From Sepiola atlantica (taxonomy: Eukaryota; Mollusca; Cephalopoda; Sepiida; Sepiolidae): DNA of 64,000 nucleotides. Positions within the stretch are counted from its first letter, which is position 1; each line of letters opens with the position of its first letter. The position numbers and the translations under genes were made by a program. A model generated the notes under the pieces. That model was given only the letters and a program-made list of their open reading frames with translations, was not told the DNA's origin and made no database searches. Location: NCBI GenBank assembly GCA_963556195.1, contig OY744532.1, positions 105,169,083 to 105,233,082 of the forward strand. Reading direction: 5' to 3'. Positions 1 through 10,256 of the stretch are shown piece after piece.

Positions 1-229
1 GGATAATTAGTTGTTAGATTTGGTCATGAAAGAATGCGTTAAAACGTGTCGTTATATGCGTTATATTTTAATGGCCTTCGGAAAGAAAGAATACAAGATG
101 TAATTGACAAAGGGTGAAGATATTAATTTTATGCCTGGGAAAGGTTCCGACGGTTTAAGAAGTTCCGACTGTGGTTAATGTTTTATAGTCCCTATCGTAT
201 ATAGTCGGCGCATTTTACAAGGCGAAGAG

Positions 230-293
<64 letters not shown>

Positions 294-974
294 GGTTTAA
301 TGATTTGATAGGAGACAGTACCAAAACTAATTCATAAAATCGAGGTATTTCGTTGTGGTCACAACCTGGATGTTGAGTTTCTCCACTAAACGATAGATAG
401 TTTATGGCTATTTTAGACATTTCTTATGACTTTAAAACTGCGGTCTTCTTTTTAACATTGTATTATATTATGGAGGAATGTGAGCTGACTGAATACAAAT
501 TGTGAATCGGGAGAGATTAAGTTTGAAATATATATCAAGAATATATTTTAATATAAATGTAAAGGAAGCATTTTTTATATTAAAGTGACTTTGAGAAGAA
601 ATGAATTTATGTTATTTGTTGCAGTGGCCTTGAGACAAAAAGAAGGTAGTTTATAGATTAAAGATGGGGAAGCAGCATGTAACTGTTCTATTTTGATGTC
701 TGGGATAACGTGTACTGTAGACGAGAAGGGGAAGACATTAATCACCTGATCAAAAAACATCTGGTTGAAATTCGTTTAGGAGCCAAACCGAACAAAATTG
801 TTGGAATATAGCTCTTAAGATAATAGCCAGTGTTGGCCAGTGACCGCTTCTATTTGTCTCTCTATTGTGGTAATTAATTGCAAGTAGCGAAGATCCAGCT
901 AGACAAACCAACCCGAAAGAATTCCGCACTAGTTCCGTCCAGGGGAGTTACTGCTAACCGGACAGAAGTCTACA
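1..974. other. No recognisable gene
   Basis: Apart from a (CT)n microsatellite at 231-293, nothing in this stretch has coding or RNA character that I recognise. All open frames are short and none resembles a known family. Confidence 0.5.
231..293. repeat. (CT)n microsatellite
   Basis: A nearly pure CT dinucleotide run with one interruption (TTT). The charged repetitive minus-strand frame across it is an artefact of the repeat. Confidence 0.95.
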
Positions 975-999
975 TCCTTTAATCTCTTTGACTAATGCG

Positions 1000-1050
<51 letters not shown>

Positions 1051-1530
1051 GTCATCATCATTGTCACTATCGTCATCATCATCGTTATCACCGTCCTAAA
1101 CATTCTTTAATCTCTTCGACTAATGCGATCATCATCATCATCATTATCATCATAATCATGATCATCATCATCGTCATCATCGTCATCATCGTCATCATCA
1201 TCATCATCATTGTCACTATCGTCATCATTGTCACTATCGCCATTATCATCGTTATCACCGTTCTAAACATCATCATCATCATCATCATCATCATCATTGT
1301 CACTATCGTCATCATCATCGTTATCACCGTCCTAAACATCCTTTAATCTCTTCTACTAATGCGATCATCATCATCATGATCATCATCATGATCATCATCA
1401 TCATGACCATCATCATCATCATCATCATCATCATCGTCATCATCATCATCATCATTGTCACTATCGTCATCATTGTCACTATCGTCATCATCATCGTTAT
1501 CACCGTCCTAAACATCATCATCACTATTGT
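975..1530. repeat. ATC-rich compound minisatellite
   Basis: Long (ATC)n runs are embedded in a larger repeated unit. The unit begins with a non-repetitive tag (CTTTAATCTCTT plus ACTAATGCG) near 976, 1106 and 1338, and ends with a TTATCACCG...CTAAACAT tag near 1085, 1250, 1320 and 1500. The methionine- or isoleucine-rich frames are translations of the microsatellite and not genes. Confidence 0.9.
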
Positions 1531-2270
1531 CATTCTCGTAGTAGTAGTCGGCTGAAGTACATGTTGCACGGGGCCATGGAAATAGGAATCAAATTGACAT
1601 GATGAGTGAGTGGATGCTATATGGGAAAAGAGTTCGAAATTCACTAGGCATATATAAAGCTTTAATATAACCACGGGAAAAATGGACACAAAAAGATCTA
1701 CGAATCGCTCCATGTTTCCTATGACAATGAGGAAAACGACGCAAATGGCCGTTGTTTCTAATCGTATGGGGTAAAACGCGTGAAAAGGGCACTAGGCTGG
1801 ATGTTGTATAGGAGTATGAGCTAAGTAAAAACGTCCCCTATTGGAAACGAACTTGTTTATGATCTCGTGTCGAAAATCGGGGAACCAATGAATCAAGAGA
1901 TTTTAATCAAATCTTGCAGATTTATCATTATTTCCGGTCAGCGTATAAAATGGCGTCATGTTTGATTGAAATTCTGATCAGATTCTCCGATAATCAAGAT
2001 TAATTTTTATTATCATGAGGACAATTTCCAGAACGTTTATTTTGTCCGGTTATTATCATGCAATCATTTCGATCCACGCAGATTTAATATTATGCTGAGC
2101 TTTAGTAAGACTAAGCTGAGTAGTCAAATTATAATGTCGTATCATAACAGTTTGCAGATTACTTTTGTGAATCATATATGAGTTTTGTGTTCAATTCTGA
2201 CTAAATATTCCAAGTGTGTAATAAAGCTGAAATATATATATATATATTCATTTCTTCAAATCTTTTTCTA
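1531..2270. other. No recognisable gene
   Basis: Unique-looking AT-rich sequence with no coding similarity. A short (TA)n tract lies at 2232-2247. Confidence 0.5.
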
Positions 2271-2689
2271 AAACTATGATACTACCTACATACCACAGAC
2301 ACAGAGACCCCCCATTTCCTCCTCATTTCCCCAGCCCCTCAAAGTCCATGCTACACCTCAGCACGACAAAATCCTCAGCACCCCCCCCCTCTCTCCCACC
2401 CTAAGACAAATTCACTAACACTCTCACTCCTCCCCTTTTTCACTCACAGCTGTCCACATTTATTTCATTCTCTGTCATTGACTTATTTCTCTCAGCCCGG
2501 ACATTGGTTCAGCGCTCTTAGCAGCCACGGCTACTACTTTTTCTCATCAACCCATCATGTCAACCCAATATTTCGATGTATTTGCATGACATTTCTCTTA
2601 AAATTATCATCCTGACGAAGTCTTACAAATAAAGACGAAACGTTGATGAATGTATGAAAAATATATCTTGGTTTTTCCTTTTTCATTTC

Positions 2690-2692
<3 letters not shown>
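2271..2692 (+). mobile_element. Remnant of a Penelope-like pseudo-LTR
   Basis: A pyrimidine-rich block (2300-2460) is followed by unique sequence and a hammerhead-like motif (2607-2649), and the element ends in a long (TA)n array. This order (C/T-rich stretch, hammerhead, AT tract) is the same as in the 3' pseudo-LTR of the intact PLE at 9.7-10.36 kb. The sequence is different, so this is probably another PLE family. No coding part is present. Confidence 0.5.
2607..2649 (+). ncRNA. Hammerhead ribozyme-like motif (E)
   Basis: The core CTGACGA lies at 2612-2618 and GAAA at 2637-2640. Stem I can form between TCATC (2607-2611) and GATGA (2645-2649). Stem II is GTCTT/AAGAC (2620-2624 with 2632-2636). 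One extra A (2619) separates the core from stem II, which is unusual. ACGT (2640-2643) is self-complementary, so stem III could form only in a dimer. Predicted cleavage is after T2644. Activity may be reduced by the extra A. Confidence 0.6.
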
Positions 2693-2752
<60 letters not shown>

Positions 2753-3040
2753 GTTTTTAATTATTTTTTAAATTATACTTTTTTAAATTATACTTTTTTA
2801 ATAAATTATTTGTTTATTATATTTTTAAAAGTAAATGGTTATTTTTTAAGTAAATATTAATTAGTTTTTAATTATTTTTTAAATTATACTTTTTTAATTA
2901 ATTATTTGTTTATTATATTTTTTAAAGTAAATATTAATTATTTTTTAATCATTTTTTTAATTATACTTTTTTAATTAATTATTTGTTTATTAATTATCTT
3001 AATTATTTTATTATTATTATTTTTATTTATATTGTAACTT
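2693..3040. repeat. (TA)n array and AT-rich tandem repeat
   Basis: About 55 bp of (TA)n (2693-2748) is followed by roughly three diverged copies of an AT-rich unit (starting near 2749, 2859 and 2933), each built of TTTTTAATTA and ATTATACTTTTTTAA blocks. Confidence 0.85.
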
Positions 3041-3313
3041 TTAAAAAATTATGTTTGTGTGTGTATTTAGGCAGCATTTTCTAATTTATGCAAACATTGT
3101 TACAAATAACAGAATTCGTATGTTTTATGATCCCTTTTTTTTTTTTTCAATATTTCTGATAGTCGTTTTGGTATTAAAATCAGAAAAATGAAACCTATTG
3201 AATATTTATATTTTTGTATTTTTTGTATTTTAATACAACAAAGACCATCAAACAAATTGAAAAAATAAAAATGTATAATTAAACAGACGAATTCTGTTCA
3301 TTTTAACAATGTT

Positions 3314-3364
<51 letters not shown>

Positions 3365-3601
3365 GCATGTATTTATAAAGTTAGGTATGTATATGTATTT
3401 GAAGAGATTCCCTGAATTTAAACTTCTTCTCAAGACTGTTTAAGCCTTTAATTTTAGACATTTTCTAAAATCAAAATCATGTAATAGATGTTGATCAAAA
3501 TTGGAACAAGGATTCTAGGTATAAGGTTTAGTAGCATTATATCTTGATTTGAATTTTCGTAAAAGAGACATAAAACTCATGCAAAAGTTTTCTGGGAATT
3601 A

Positions 3602-3636
<35 letters not shown>
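3041..3636. other. AT-rich, no gene; microsatellites
   Basis: No coding similarity is visible. (TA)n tracts lie at 3318-3358 and 3606-3634. Confidence 0.5.
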
Positions 3637-3960
3637 CAAATATGAAACTAAAAGTAAACTTTTAGTAGATAGAACCTATAGTGAAATGGTTTAAGCTCAA
3701 TATACGAGATAGAGCAATTATAAAGATAGATGAAAGAAGAGTGATAAACATGTACGAATGTCCAGATTTATTTTAAACTTCAGTTGTTCAATGCAAGGTA
3801 TATTCTGTAATAAAATTATCTTTATTATTCTGTCCTTTAGCCAAGACTTTTCAAAGATCCAAATCTTATCATCATAGGAATTATAAAGATAAATAAGTTT
3901 GCAGTGGAAAAGCCAAAATTCAACATTTGTAAAAATATTATTAAAAAATGGAGAGTGAAA
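3637..3960 (-). mobile_element. Hammerhead-bearing repeat family F, copy 1
   Basis: On the minus strand this matches the copy at 38.46-38.80 kb through both the hammerhead region and the following ~230 bp, ending in the block that reads CTATAGGTTCTATCTACT before a (TA)n array. It is flanked by a 27-bp inverted repeat with one mismatch (3741-3767 with 3964-3990), so part of the element is duplicated in opposite orientation. No protein is encoded. Confidence 0.65.
3833..3880 (-). ncRNA. Decayed hammerhead-like motif of family F
   Basis: The position of the core reads ATGATGA instead of CTGATGA (complement of 3869-3875), so the essential C3 is lost. The stem II arms AAGAT/ATCTT and the GAAA box remain. 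This copy is predicted to be inactive. Confidence 0.5.
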
Positions 3961-3983
3961 AAAATCCGGACATTCGTACATGT

Positions 3984-3990
<7 letters not shown>

Positions 3991-4058
<68 letters not shown>
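3991..4058. repeat. (TA)n(GA)n microsatellite
   Basis: A (TA)n tract (3991-4028) runs directly into (GA)n (4029-4058). It follows the inverted fragment of family F. Confidence 0.95.
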
Positions 4059-4064
<6 letters not shown>

Positions 4065-4201
4065 TTGTGTAGCATCAGTGCACTTCCAACGAGAGAAAAA
4101 AGTATATTTAAAGAATTGTGGTTACCAACGCTAGTAAAAAAACTTTTTCGATAATTATTTATTATCTTATCATTTTAACATTTTAAGTTTTTTTAAATAT
4201 A

Positions 4202-4260
4202 ATTACATAACGCATTTCGAGCATTTATCGTTTATCCATTATGCTCTCTTCAGATGTAAA
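4202..4260 (-). ncRNA. Hammerhead ribozyme in left PLE arm
   Basis: Minus-strand motif with core CTGAAGA (complement of 4247-4253), stem II GAGCAT/ATGCTC and stem I TTACAT/ATGTAA. Compared with the right arm, the stem III hexamer reads ATGCGT instead of ACGCGT, which replaces a C-G pair by a U-G wobble in a dimer. It is probably still foldable but weaker. Confidence 0.75.
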
Positions 4261-4746
4261 TTCCATTTGATAAAAGTGTTTCATTTGAGAAAACGTTTCA
4301 TTTTTATTTCATTTGAAAGTGTCTGTTCCATTTGACAGGAGAAAATGTTTGTTCTGTTTGACAGAAAAAAATGCTATCTTGTTGAGATAAAAATATATTT
4401 AGTTTGGCCAGTGTTTGGTCAGTTAAGTTCATTTGTGTATTAGGTTTTATTGCTTTAATTGCTGTCGGTCAAATCTGTATGGTATGTGTGGGTGTGGTCA
4501 TTCCCGGTCATTCATGACGGTGTCCCTGCTGGGTTCACACATGAATGTGGATGTGTGGGTGGTTGGGGGTGAGGATGTTTGCTTGGGTTTGGAGAGAGAG
4601 ATTAGTATAAAAGAGGATGGGTGAGTAGATACATAAGTAGGGGGGGGGAGAAAAAGTAAGAGAGGGGGAAGGAAGATTGAGGGTAGATAGAAATATAAAT
4701 AGAATTATAGGAAGGTATATATATATATTTATATATATATATACAC

Positions 4747-4804
<58 letters not shown>
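4747..4804. repeat. (GATA)n microsatellite in left PLE arm
   Basis: About 14.5 tetranucleotide units. The right arm has about 9.75 units at 9672-9710, so this is one of the few differences between the arms. Confidence 0.95.
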
Positions 4805-4805
<1 letters not shown>

Positions 4806-4974
4806 CACACATTCATATTATTTTCTGTATGTGTGTATGAATACACTCACATGGGGTATGTATTTGTTCCATGTGTTAGGGTGTGCAAATGCACACGTGT
4901 CCGAGTGCAGATGGGTTCCTGTTTATACATGTGTTCGTACTTGTTTTTATATGTCTGTGGTGTGATTTGTCTTA

Positions 4975-5978
4975 TTATTTATTTAATGGTGGGTTAAATT
5001 TGTATATGAAGATTTTTTCTTGTGTTAGGAGGTATGAGTAGTCCTGAGTTTGGAAAATGGGCATTATCTGGAATTTTCCACTGCTGCATGAGTGTACATG
5101 TTTGGAGACAGGCAATTTTCTATTTTCTTGAATTTTAATGTTGCTCTTATGGAGGGCCACTCTATTATTGAATGTTTTTGTGGCACCTATGTAGTATTTT
5201 TTACATGTTATGCATTCAAGTACATATATTACATTTTTAGAGGTGCAGTTTAGATCCTTCTTTATTTTGAAGGTTTGTGTTGGATTTTTGAATGTGTATG
5301 TGTTACCCTCTATTATTATGTCGCAAACTCCACATCTTTCTTTGTTGCATTTTGTGACCCCTTGTGATGCATGTTGATTGAATTTAGATGAGGTTAGAAT
5401 TTGTTTGAGGTTTTTCGGTTGGCGTTTGCTTTTGATTATCTTCATTGTTTTAAGTATGTTGCTTAGTTTGCTATTTTGATTGAGTAAGGTTAGGTTTCTT
5501 GTTATCTCTGTGAATAATTCTGGGTTGTTTTTGTTATGTGTAGATACGTATGCTAATATGTGTTCTTTGTTCCGTTTTTGGGGAATTCGTAATTGTTCTA
5601 ATGGTATTTGCTCTGCTAATTCTATACCTTTGTGTATTATTTGTGCAGGGTATCCTCTTTTTGCTAATGTCTTACGTAGTTCCTCCAGTCGGACAATCCG
5701 GAGGTCTTTGTCACTGACTATAGTGCATATTCTGCGTGCTAGAGAATAGGGTATAGATTTTAGGCAGCTTTTGGGGTGATGGCTTTTAAAGTGGAGGTAC
5801 TGTTGGGTGTCCGTGGGTTTGTGGTAGATGTCTGTGATAATATGGTTGTTCTTTATTTTAACTAGTATATCTAGGAAGGGTAGCTCTGTGTGATTGTGTT
5901 CTAGTGTGAATTTGATTTTGGGGTGTAGATTTTGTAGTGTGTTGTGTAATTCGTTGATGTCTCCCCATGTGGGATCCC
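4975..5978 (-). pseudogene. 5'-truncated PLE ORF (RT thumb and GIY-YIG)
   Basis: The frame encodes the C-terminal ~330 residues of the PLE protein, beginning just after the YLDD motif at the WDPTWGD segment and ending with the same NPPLNK terminus as the full copy. It keeps the thumb region, the Cys-rich linker (CNKERCGVC) and the GIY-YIG nuclease, but lacks the RT palm and its catalytic aspartates. It reads without disruption and the translation matches the intact copy throughout. It has no start of its own; the nominal Met upstream is read from across the head-to-head junction. It cannot supply reverse transcriptase, and its likely role is as part of the inverted pseudo-LTR. Confidence 0.85.
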
Positions 5979-7274
5979 AAGATTGCTTTTTACCACGCAA
6001 TCAAGAGTAGCGACACTGCATCCACATACAGGACATTTCTTGAGATGGAGGAACAATTCATCCCAAGAAAATTCCGTGAAAAGATTACCCCACAGGACAC
6101 GGAAGAACAAAAAAGAATTAAAAAAACCCTTAACATCTCAAAACTGCAAGCCCAAATCGACATACAAGAAGACAACAAGATACACTTCACAAAAAAATAC
6201 ACGGAATTCGATAACGAAACATCAACAGCAATAAAAGAACTATGCCCCACGGAAACTCACCAATTCCTATCGGAACTCTGGGAATCCGAATGTAAAGAGG
6301 AGGAGGAAAAATCCCGGAACATTGTTAAAAGAAAAATTACATGGCTAAAGAACTTACCCGAGAAAGAAAAAACAGAACAAGCATCATACAGGAACCAAGA
6401 CAACAGTTCACGAAACGGAGGTAAGAGGCAAAACACATACCACACACAAACTCTCATACACAACAAATCCAAATACTCACAAAGAAAAAACAAAAATATT
6501 CCCACACCTCACACCCGCTCCTATCCACAAATCCAAACCAAATCACCACTAAGCACACCACACAACCACACATACACACATTCGCACAAAAAACACAACT
6601 ACCCAAACAGACTAAACTACATACAAAACACTCGCACAACTCCACCATATAGCTTAACACCGCGGCACAAACCTACATACCCCTACCAACACCAACTAAC
6701 GCAACCAAAAATTTCCTATCAGGCACCCTACTTCTCACAAACAAACCACCACAAAATACCATTACTCAACAATCCCTACCAAAATAACCCCACACTACAA
6801 AATAACACTTATAATCACCTCCCAGACCAAAATAAACCTTACAACAACTACCCAAGCCCACCGCACCAACAAATTTATTCCACATACAATAACTTTCTAC
6901 CCCACTACACACAATATAACAGACCCTACAACCATTCCACACACCAATCGATACAATCAAAATACCCCAAACACTTCACACATCATCAAACAAAACCATC
7001 ATACAATAGTAGCTACCTACACAACCCCACACAGTATTACAAACCCCGTCACCACTTTCAACAAACTTCACCAAGATTCCCCAACCCGAAACTACCAATC
7101 CACAATTACCACACATACAAATATATCACCAATCCTTCCCCAAAACAGCACTACCCTCTAAAACACACAAAACGTATAGAAAACAATCACCCTTCGGGAA
7201 CCCCTAACGAAACAAACAGTACCCATCATCATCATTTTTTAGGAATCCCTCCCAAAACAACAATCCCAGACTAG
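5967..7274 (+). CDS. PLE N-terminal ORF (ORF1)
   Basis: The open frame runs 435 codons from a Met inside the junction, but authentic element sequence probably starts at about 5979. The true start codon is therefore probably missing, and the first internal Met is in the MEEQFIPRKFREK segment. The first ~150 residues are charged and likely helical (FIPRKFREKI, QKRIKKTLNI, EEEEKSRNIVKRK), as in the N-terminal regions of PLE proteins. Residues ~150-430 form a low-complexity stretch rich in Pro, Asn, His, Tyr, Thr and Gln, with basic character and no recognised domain; it may bind RNA. The frame ends at 7274, 67 nt after the next frame opens (7208), and a U UUU UUA heptamer at 7235-7241 would join them by a -1 shift. 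Alternatively one T has been lost and the two were once a single ORF. Confidence 0.75.
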   Translation: MWDPKIAFYHAIKSSDTASTYRTFLEMEEQFIPRKFREKITPQDTEEQKRIKKTLNISKLQAQIDIQEDNKIHFTKKYTEFDNETSTAIKELCPTETHQFLSELWESECKEEEEKSRNIVKRKITWLKNLPEKEKTEQASYRNQDNSSRNGGKRQNTYHTQTLIHNKSKYSQRKNKNIPTPHTRSYPQIQTKSPLSTPHNHTYTHSHKKHNYPNRLNYIQNTRTTPPYSLTPRHKPTYPYQHQLTQPKISYQAPYFSQTNHHKIPLLNNPYQNNPTLQNNTYNHLPDQNKPYNNYPSPPHQQIYSTYNNFLPHYTQYNRPYNHSTHQSIQSKYPKHFTHHQTKPSYNSSYLHNPTQYYKPRHHFQQTSPRFPNPKLPIHNYHTYKYITNPSPKQHYPLKHTKRIENNHPSGTPNETNSTHHHHFLGIPPKTTIPD

Positions 7275-9502
7275 ACAACACAAAACCGAAAATAGTCAAT
7301 TTATCCACACACTCATTAACAAAGGAAGAAATCAATATACTTAAATTAGGCCTCAAATTCTGCCCGACTCCCAAAAGCAATATCACCGAATTAAAGAAGG
7401 ACCTTACAGAATTTGAACGTAAACTCAGACTAATAGAAACTCTAAATAATAACGAAAACAAAACAGATGATTCATTAGTAAAAAACAAATCAACATATTT
7501 CCCTAACAAACACAACAATACAAAAGAACTAAACACCTTCTTCGAAAACCTCTGGAACATCAACACCCAGAGAAAAACTAAACCTTCCAGTAACCTTACA
7601 TCTAAACAAAAACAGACACTAGATAACCTCCTTAATAACAATAACATAATCATAAAAGAAGCAGACAAAGGCAGCGCTGTAGTCATCATGGACAAAAACT
7701 ACTATAAATCGAAAATTATAGAAGCACTAGGAAACAAAGATTACTATAAACAAATTAGCACCAACATTGACAACAACACCATTTCAAAAATCACAAAACT
7801 TTGCACAACATACAATAACATTCTTACAAAGAAAGAAAGAGATTTCATAACCAACTTCATGACAAAAACAAACTACTTTTACGGACTACCCAAAATACAC
7901 AAATCAAATGAGATTAAAAATGCCATCAACACACAAAAATCAGAATACATTAGTATCCCAAATCCAAGTGACCTTACATTCAGACCCATAGTAGCAGGAC
8001 CAACATGCCCAACAAGCAGACTTAGCAACCTAATTGACATTTTACTACAACCTTTTACCGGACAAGTAAAAAGCTACATAAGAGACAACATACACTTTCT
8101 AAGCTCCTTACCACAAACAGTAAACCCAGGAACTGAACTAGTGACATTTGACGTTAGCAGCCTGTATAGCAACATACCCCATGACCTAGGTAAAGAAGCA
8201 ATCTCATACTGGATTAACAAACATCCGCAAATTCTACACCCGAGGTTTAATAAACAATGTATTATCGACAGTATAAACATTATCCTCAACAATAACTCCT
8301 TCGAATTTAACAACGAGAACTTCATCCAGACCTTAGGTACAGCAATGGGAACTAAAATGGCACCGACATATGCTACCCTGACACTAGCCTACCTAGAAGA
8401 AATATTATACACAAAGATAGAATCAATTTATGGAACAAATACAAAATCCCTATTCATAAAATCTTGGAAAAGATATCTGGATGACTGTTTCATTCTTTGG
8501 GATCCCACATGGGGAGACATCAACGAATTACACAACACACTACAAAATCTACACCCCAAAATCAAATTCACACTAGAACACAATCACACAGAGCTACCCT
8601 TCCTAGATATACTAGTTAAAATAAAGAACAACCATATTATCACAGACATCTACCACAAACCCACGGACACCCAACAGTACCTCCACTTTAAAAGCCATCA
8701 CCCCAAAAGCTGCCTAAAATCTATACCCTATTCTCTAGCACGCAGAATATGCACTATAGTCAGTGACAAAGACCTCCGGATTGTCCGACTGGAGGAACTA
8801 CGTAAGACATTAGCAAAAAGAGGATACCCTGCACAAATAATACACAAAGGTATAGAATTAGCAGAGCAAATACCATTAGAACAATTACGAATTCCCCAAA
8901 AACGGAACAAAGAACACATATTAGCATACGTATCTACACATAACAAAAACAACCCAGAATTATTCACAGAGATAACAAGAAACCTAACCTTACTCAATCA
9001 AAATAGCAAACTAAGCAACATACTTAAAACAATGAAGATAATCAAAAGCAAACGCCAACCGAAAAACCTCAAACAAATTCTAACCTCATCTAAATTCAAT
9101 CAACATGCATCACAAGGGGTCACAAAATGCAACAAAGAAAGATGTGGAGTTTGCGACATAATAATAGAGGGTAACACATACACATTCAAAAATCCAACAC
9201 AAACCTTCAAAATAAAGAAGGATCTAAACTGCACCTCTAAAAATGTAATATATGTACTTGAATGCATAACATGTAAAAAATACTACATAGGTGCCACAAA
9301 AACATTCAATAATAGAGTGGCCCTCCATAAGAGCAACATTAAAATTCAAGAAAATAGAAAATTGCCTGTCTCCAAACATGTACACTCATGCAGCAGTGGA
9401 AAATTCCAGATAATGCCCATTTTCCAAACTCAGGACTACTCATACCTCCTAACACAAGAAAAAATCTTCATATACAAATTTAACCCACCATTAAATAAAT
9501 AA
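7208..9502 (+). CDS. PLE reverse transcriptase / GIY-YIG endonuclease (ORF2)
   Basis: Open for 764 codons from 7208; the first Met is at 7688, but conserved PLE sequence begins well upstream (LTKEEINILKLGLKFCPTP near 7316-7372; KEADKGSAVV near 7655-7684), so translation must enter from upstream. RT motifs in order: FRPIVAGP (~7979), motif A TFDVSSLYSNIPH (~8147), motif B GTAMGTKMAPTYATL (~8333) and motif C YLDDCF (8474-8491) with both catalytic aspartates. Then come PFLDILV and a thumb, a linker with CNKERCGVC (~9128) as in the PLE zinc-finger linker, and a GIY-YIG domain with VIYVLEC...YYIGAT (~9242-9295) followed by NNRVALHK. The product would perform target-primed reverse transcription, with the GIY-YIG domain nicking the target. 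No internal stop or frameshift is seen after 7208. Expression probably needs frameshifting from ORF1 or an unseen start. Confidence 0.92.
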   Translation, partial: RNKQYPSSSFFRNPSQNNNPRLDNTKPKIVNLSTHSLTKEEINILKLGLKFCPTPKSNITELKKDLTEFERKLRLIETLNNNENKTDDSLVKNKSTYFPNKHNNTKELNTFFENLWNINTQRKTKPSSNLTSKQKQTLDNLLNNNNIIIKEADKGSAVVIMDKNYYKSKIIEALGNKDYYKQISTNIDNNTISKITKLCTTYNNILTKKERDFITNFMTKTNYFYGLPKIHKSNEIKNAINTQKSEYISIPNPSDLTFRPIVAGPTCPTSRLSNLIDILLQPFTGQVKSYIRDNIHFLSSLPQTVNPGTELVTFDVSSLYSNIPHDLGKEAISYWINKHPQILHPRFNKQCIIDSINIILNNNSFEFNNENFIQTLGTAMGTKMAPTYATLTLAYLEEILYTKIESIYGTNTKSLFIKSWKRYLDDCFILWDPTWGDINELHNTLQNLHPKIKFTLEHNHTELPFLDILVKIKNNHIITDIYHKPTDTQQYLHFKSHHPKSCLKSIPYSLARRICTIVSDKDLRIVRLEELRKTLAKRGYPAQIIHKGIELAEQIPLEQLRIPQKRNKEHILAYVSTHNKNNPELFTEITRNLTLLNQNSKLSNILKTMKIIKSKRQPKNLKQILTSSKFNQHASQGVTKCNKERCGVCDIIIEGNTYTFKNPTQTFKIKKDLNCTSKNVIYVLECITCKKYYIGATKTFNNRVALHKSNIKIQENRKLPVSKHVHSCSSGKFQIMPIFQTQDYSYLLTQEKIFIYKFNPPLNK
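7235..7241 (+). promoter_or_regulatory. Candidate -1 frameshift slippery site
   Basis: The heptamer T TTT TTA is in the exact X XXY YYZ phase relative to ORF1 (CAT TTT TTA GGA) and lies in the ORF1/ORF2 overlap. A -1 slip gives TTT TTT AGG AAT, which is the ORF2 frame. The next 60 nt are A/C-rich and contain few Gs, so I see no strong stimulatory stem-loop. Confidence 0.5.
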
Positions 9503-9671
9503 TAAGACAAATCACACCACAGACATATAAAAACAAGTACGAACACATGTATAAACAGGAACCCATCTGCACTCGGACACGTGTGCATTTGCACACCCTA
9601 ACACATGGAACAAATACATACCCCATGTGAGTGTATTCATACACACATACAGAAAATAATATGAATGTGTG

Positions 9672-9710
<39 letters not shown>
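9672..9710. repeat. (CTAT)n microsatellite in right PLE arm
   Basis: About 9.75 units, shorter than its counterpart in the left arm. Confidence 0.95.
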
Positions 9711-10197
9711 GTGTATATATATATATAAATATATATATATACCTTCCTATAATTCTATTTATATTTCTATCTACCCTCAATCTTCCTTCCCCCTCTCTTA
9801 CTTTTTCTCCCCCCCCCCTACTTATGTATCTACTCACCCATCCTCTTTTATACTAATCTCTCTCTCCAAACCCAAGCAAACATCCTCACCCCCAACCACC
9901 CACACATCCACATTCATGTGTGAACCCAGCAGGGACACCGTCATGAATGACCGGGAATGACCACACCCACACATACCATACAGATTTGACCGACAGCAAT
10001 TAAAGCAATAAAACCTAATACACAAATGAACTTAACTGACCAAACACTGGCCAAACTAAATATATTTTTATCTCAACAAGATAGCATTTTTTTCTGTCAA
10101 ACAGAACAAACATTTTCTCCTGTCAAATGGAACAGACACTTTCAAATGAAATAAAAATGAAACGTTTTCTCAAATGAAACACTTTTATCAAATGGAA

Positions 10198-10256
10198 TTT
10201 ACATCTGAAGAGAGCATAATGGATAAACGATAAATGCTCGAAACGCGTTATGTAAT
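10198..10256 (+). ncRNA. Hammerhead ribozyme in PLE 3' pseudo-LTR
   Basis: All core elements are present: CTGAAGA (10205-10211), perfect 6-bp stem II GAGCAT/ATGCTC (10212-10217 with 10234-10239) with G10.1-C11.1, and GAA plus A15.1 (10240-10243). Stem III is ACGCGT (10243-10248), a palindrome with no loop, so it would close only between two molecules. Stem I is TTACAT (10199-10204) with ATGTAA (10250-10255). The cleavage site is after T10249 (GUU triplet). Hammerheads in PLE pseudo-LTRs with minimal stem III are established, and the role would be self-cleavage of the transcript. Confidence 0.9.

Larger units (their letters stand above)
4102..5980 (-). repeat. Left inverted arm of the PLE
   Basis: Reverse complement of 8497-10355. 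It holds the PLE 3' pseudo-LTR and the coding sequence downstream of the RT YLDD motif. The inner end coincides with an 8-bp palindrome GGGATCCC (5971-5978). Confidence 0.95.

Noticed and set aside
5480..5749. 89-codon plus-strand frame, with a twin at 8728-8997 (minus)
   Set aside because: Antisense shadow of the PLE coding sequence, present twice because of the inverted arms.
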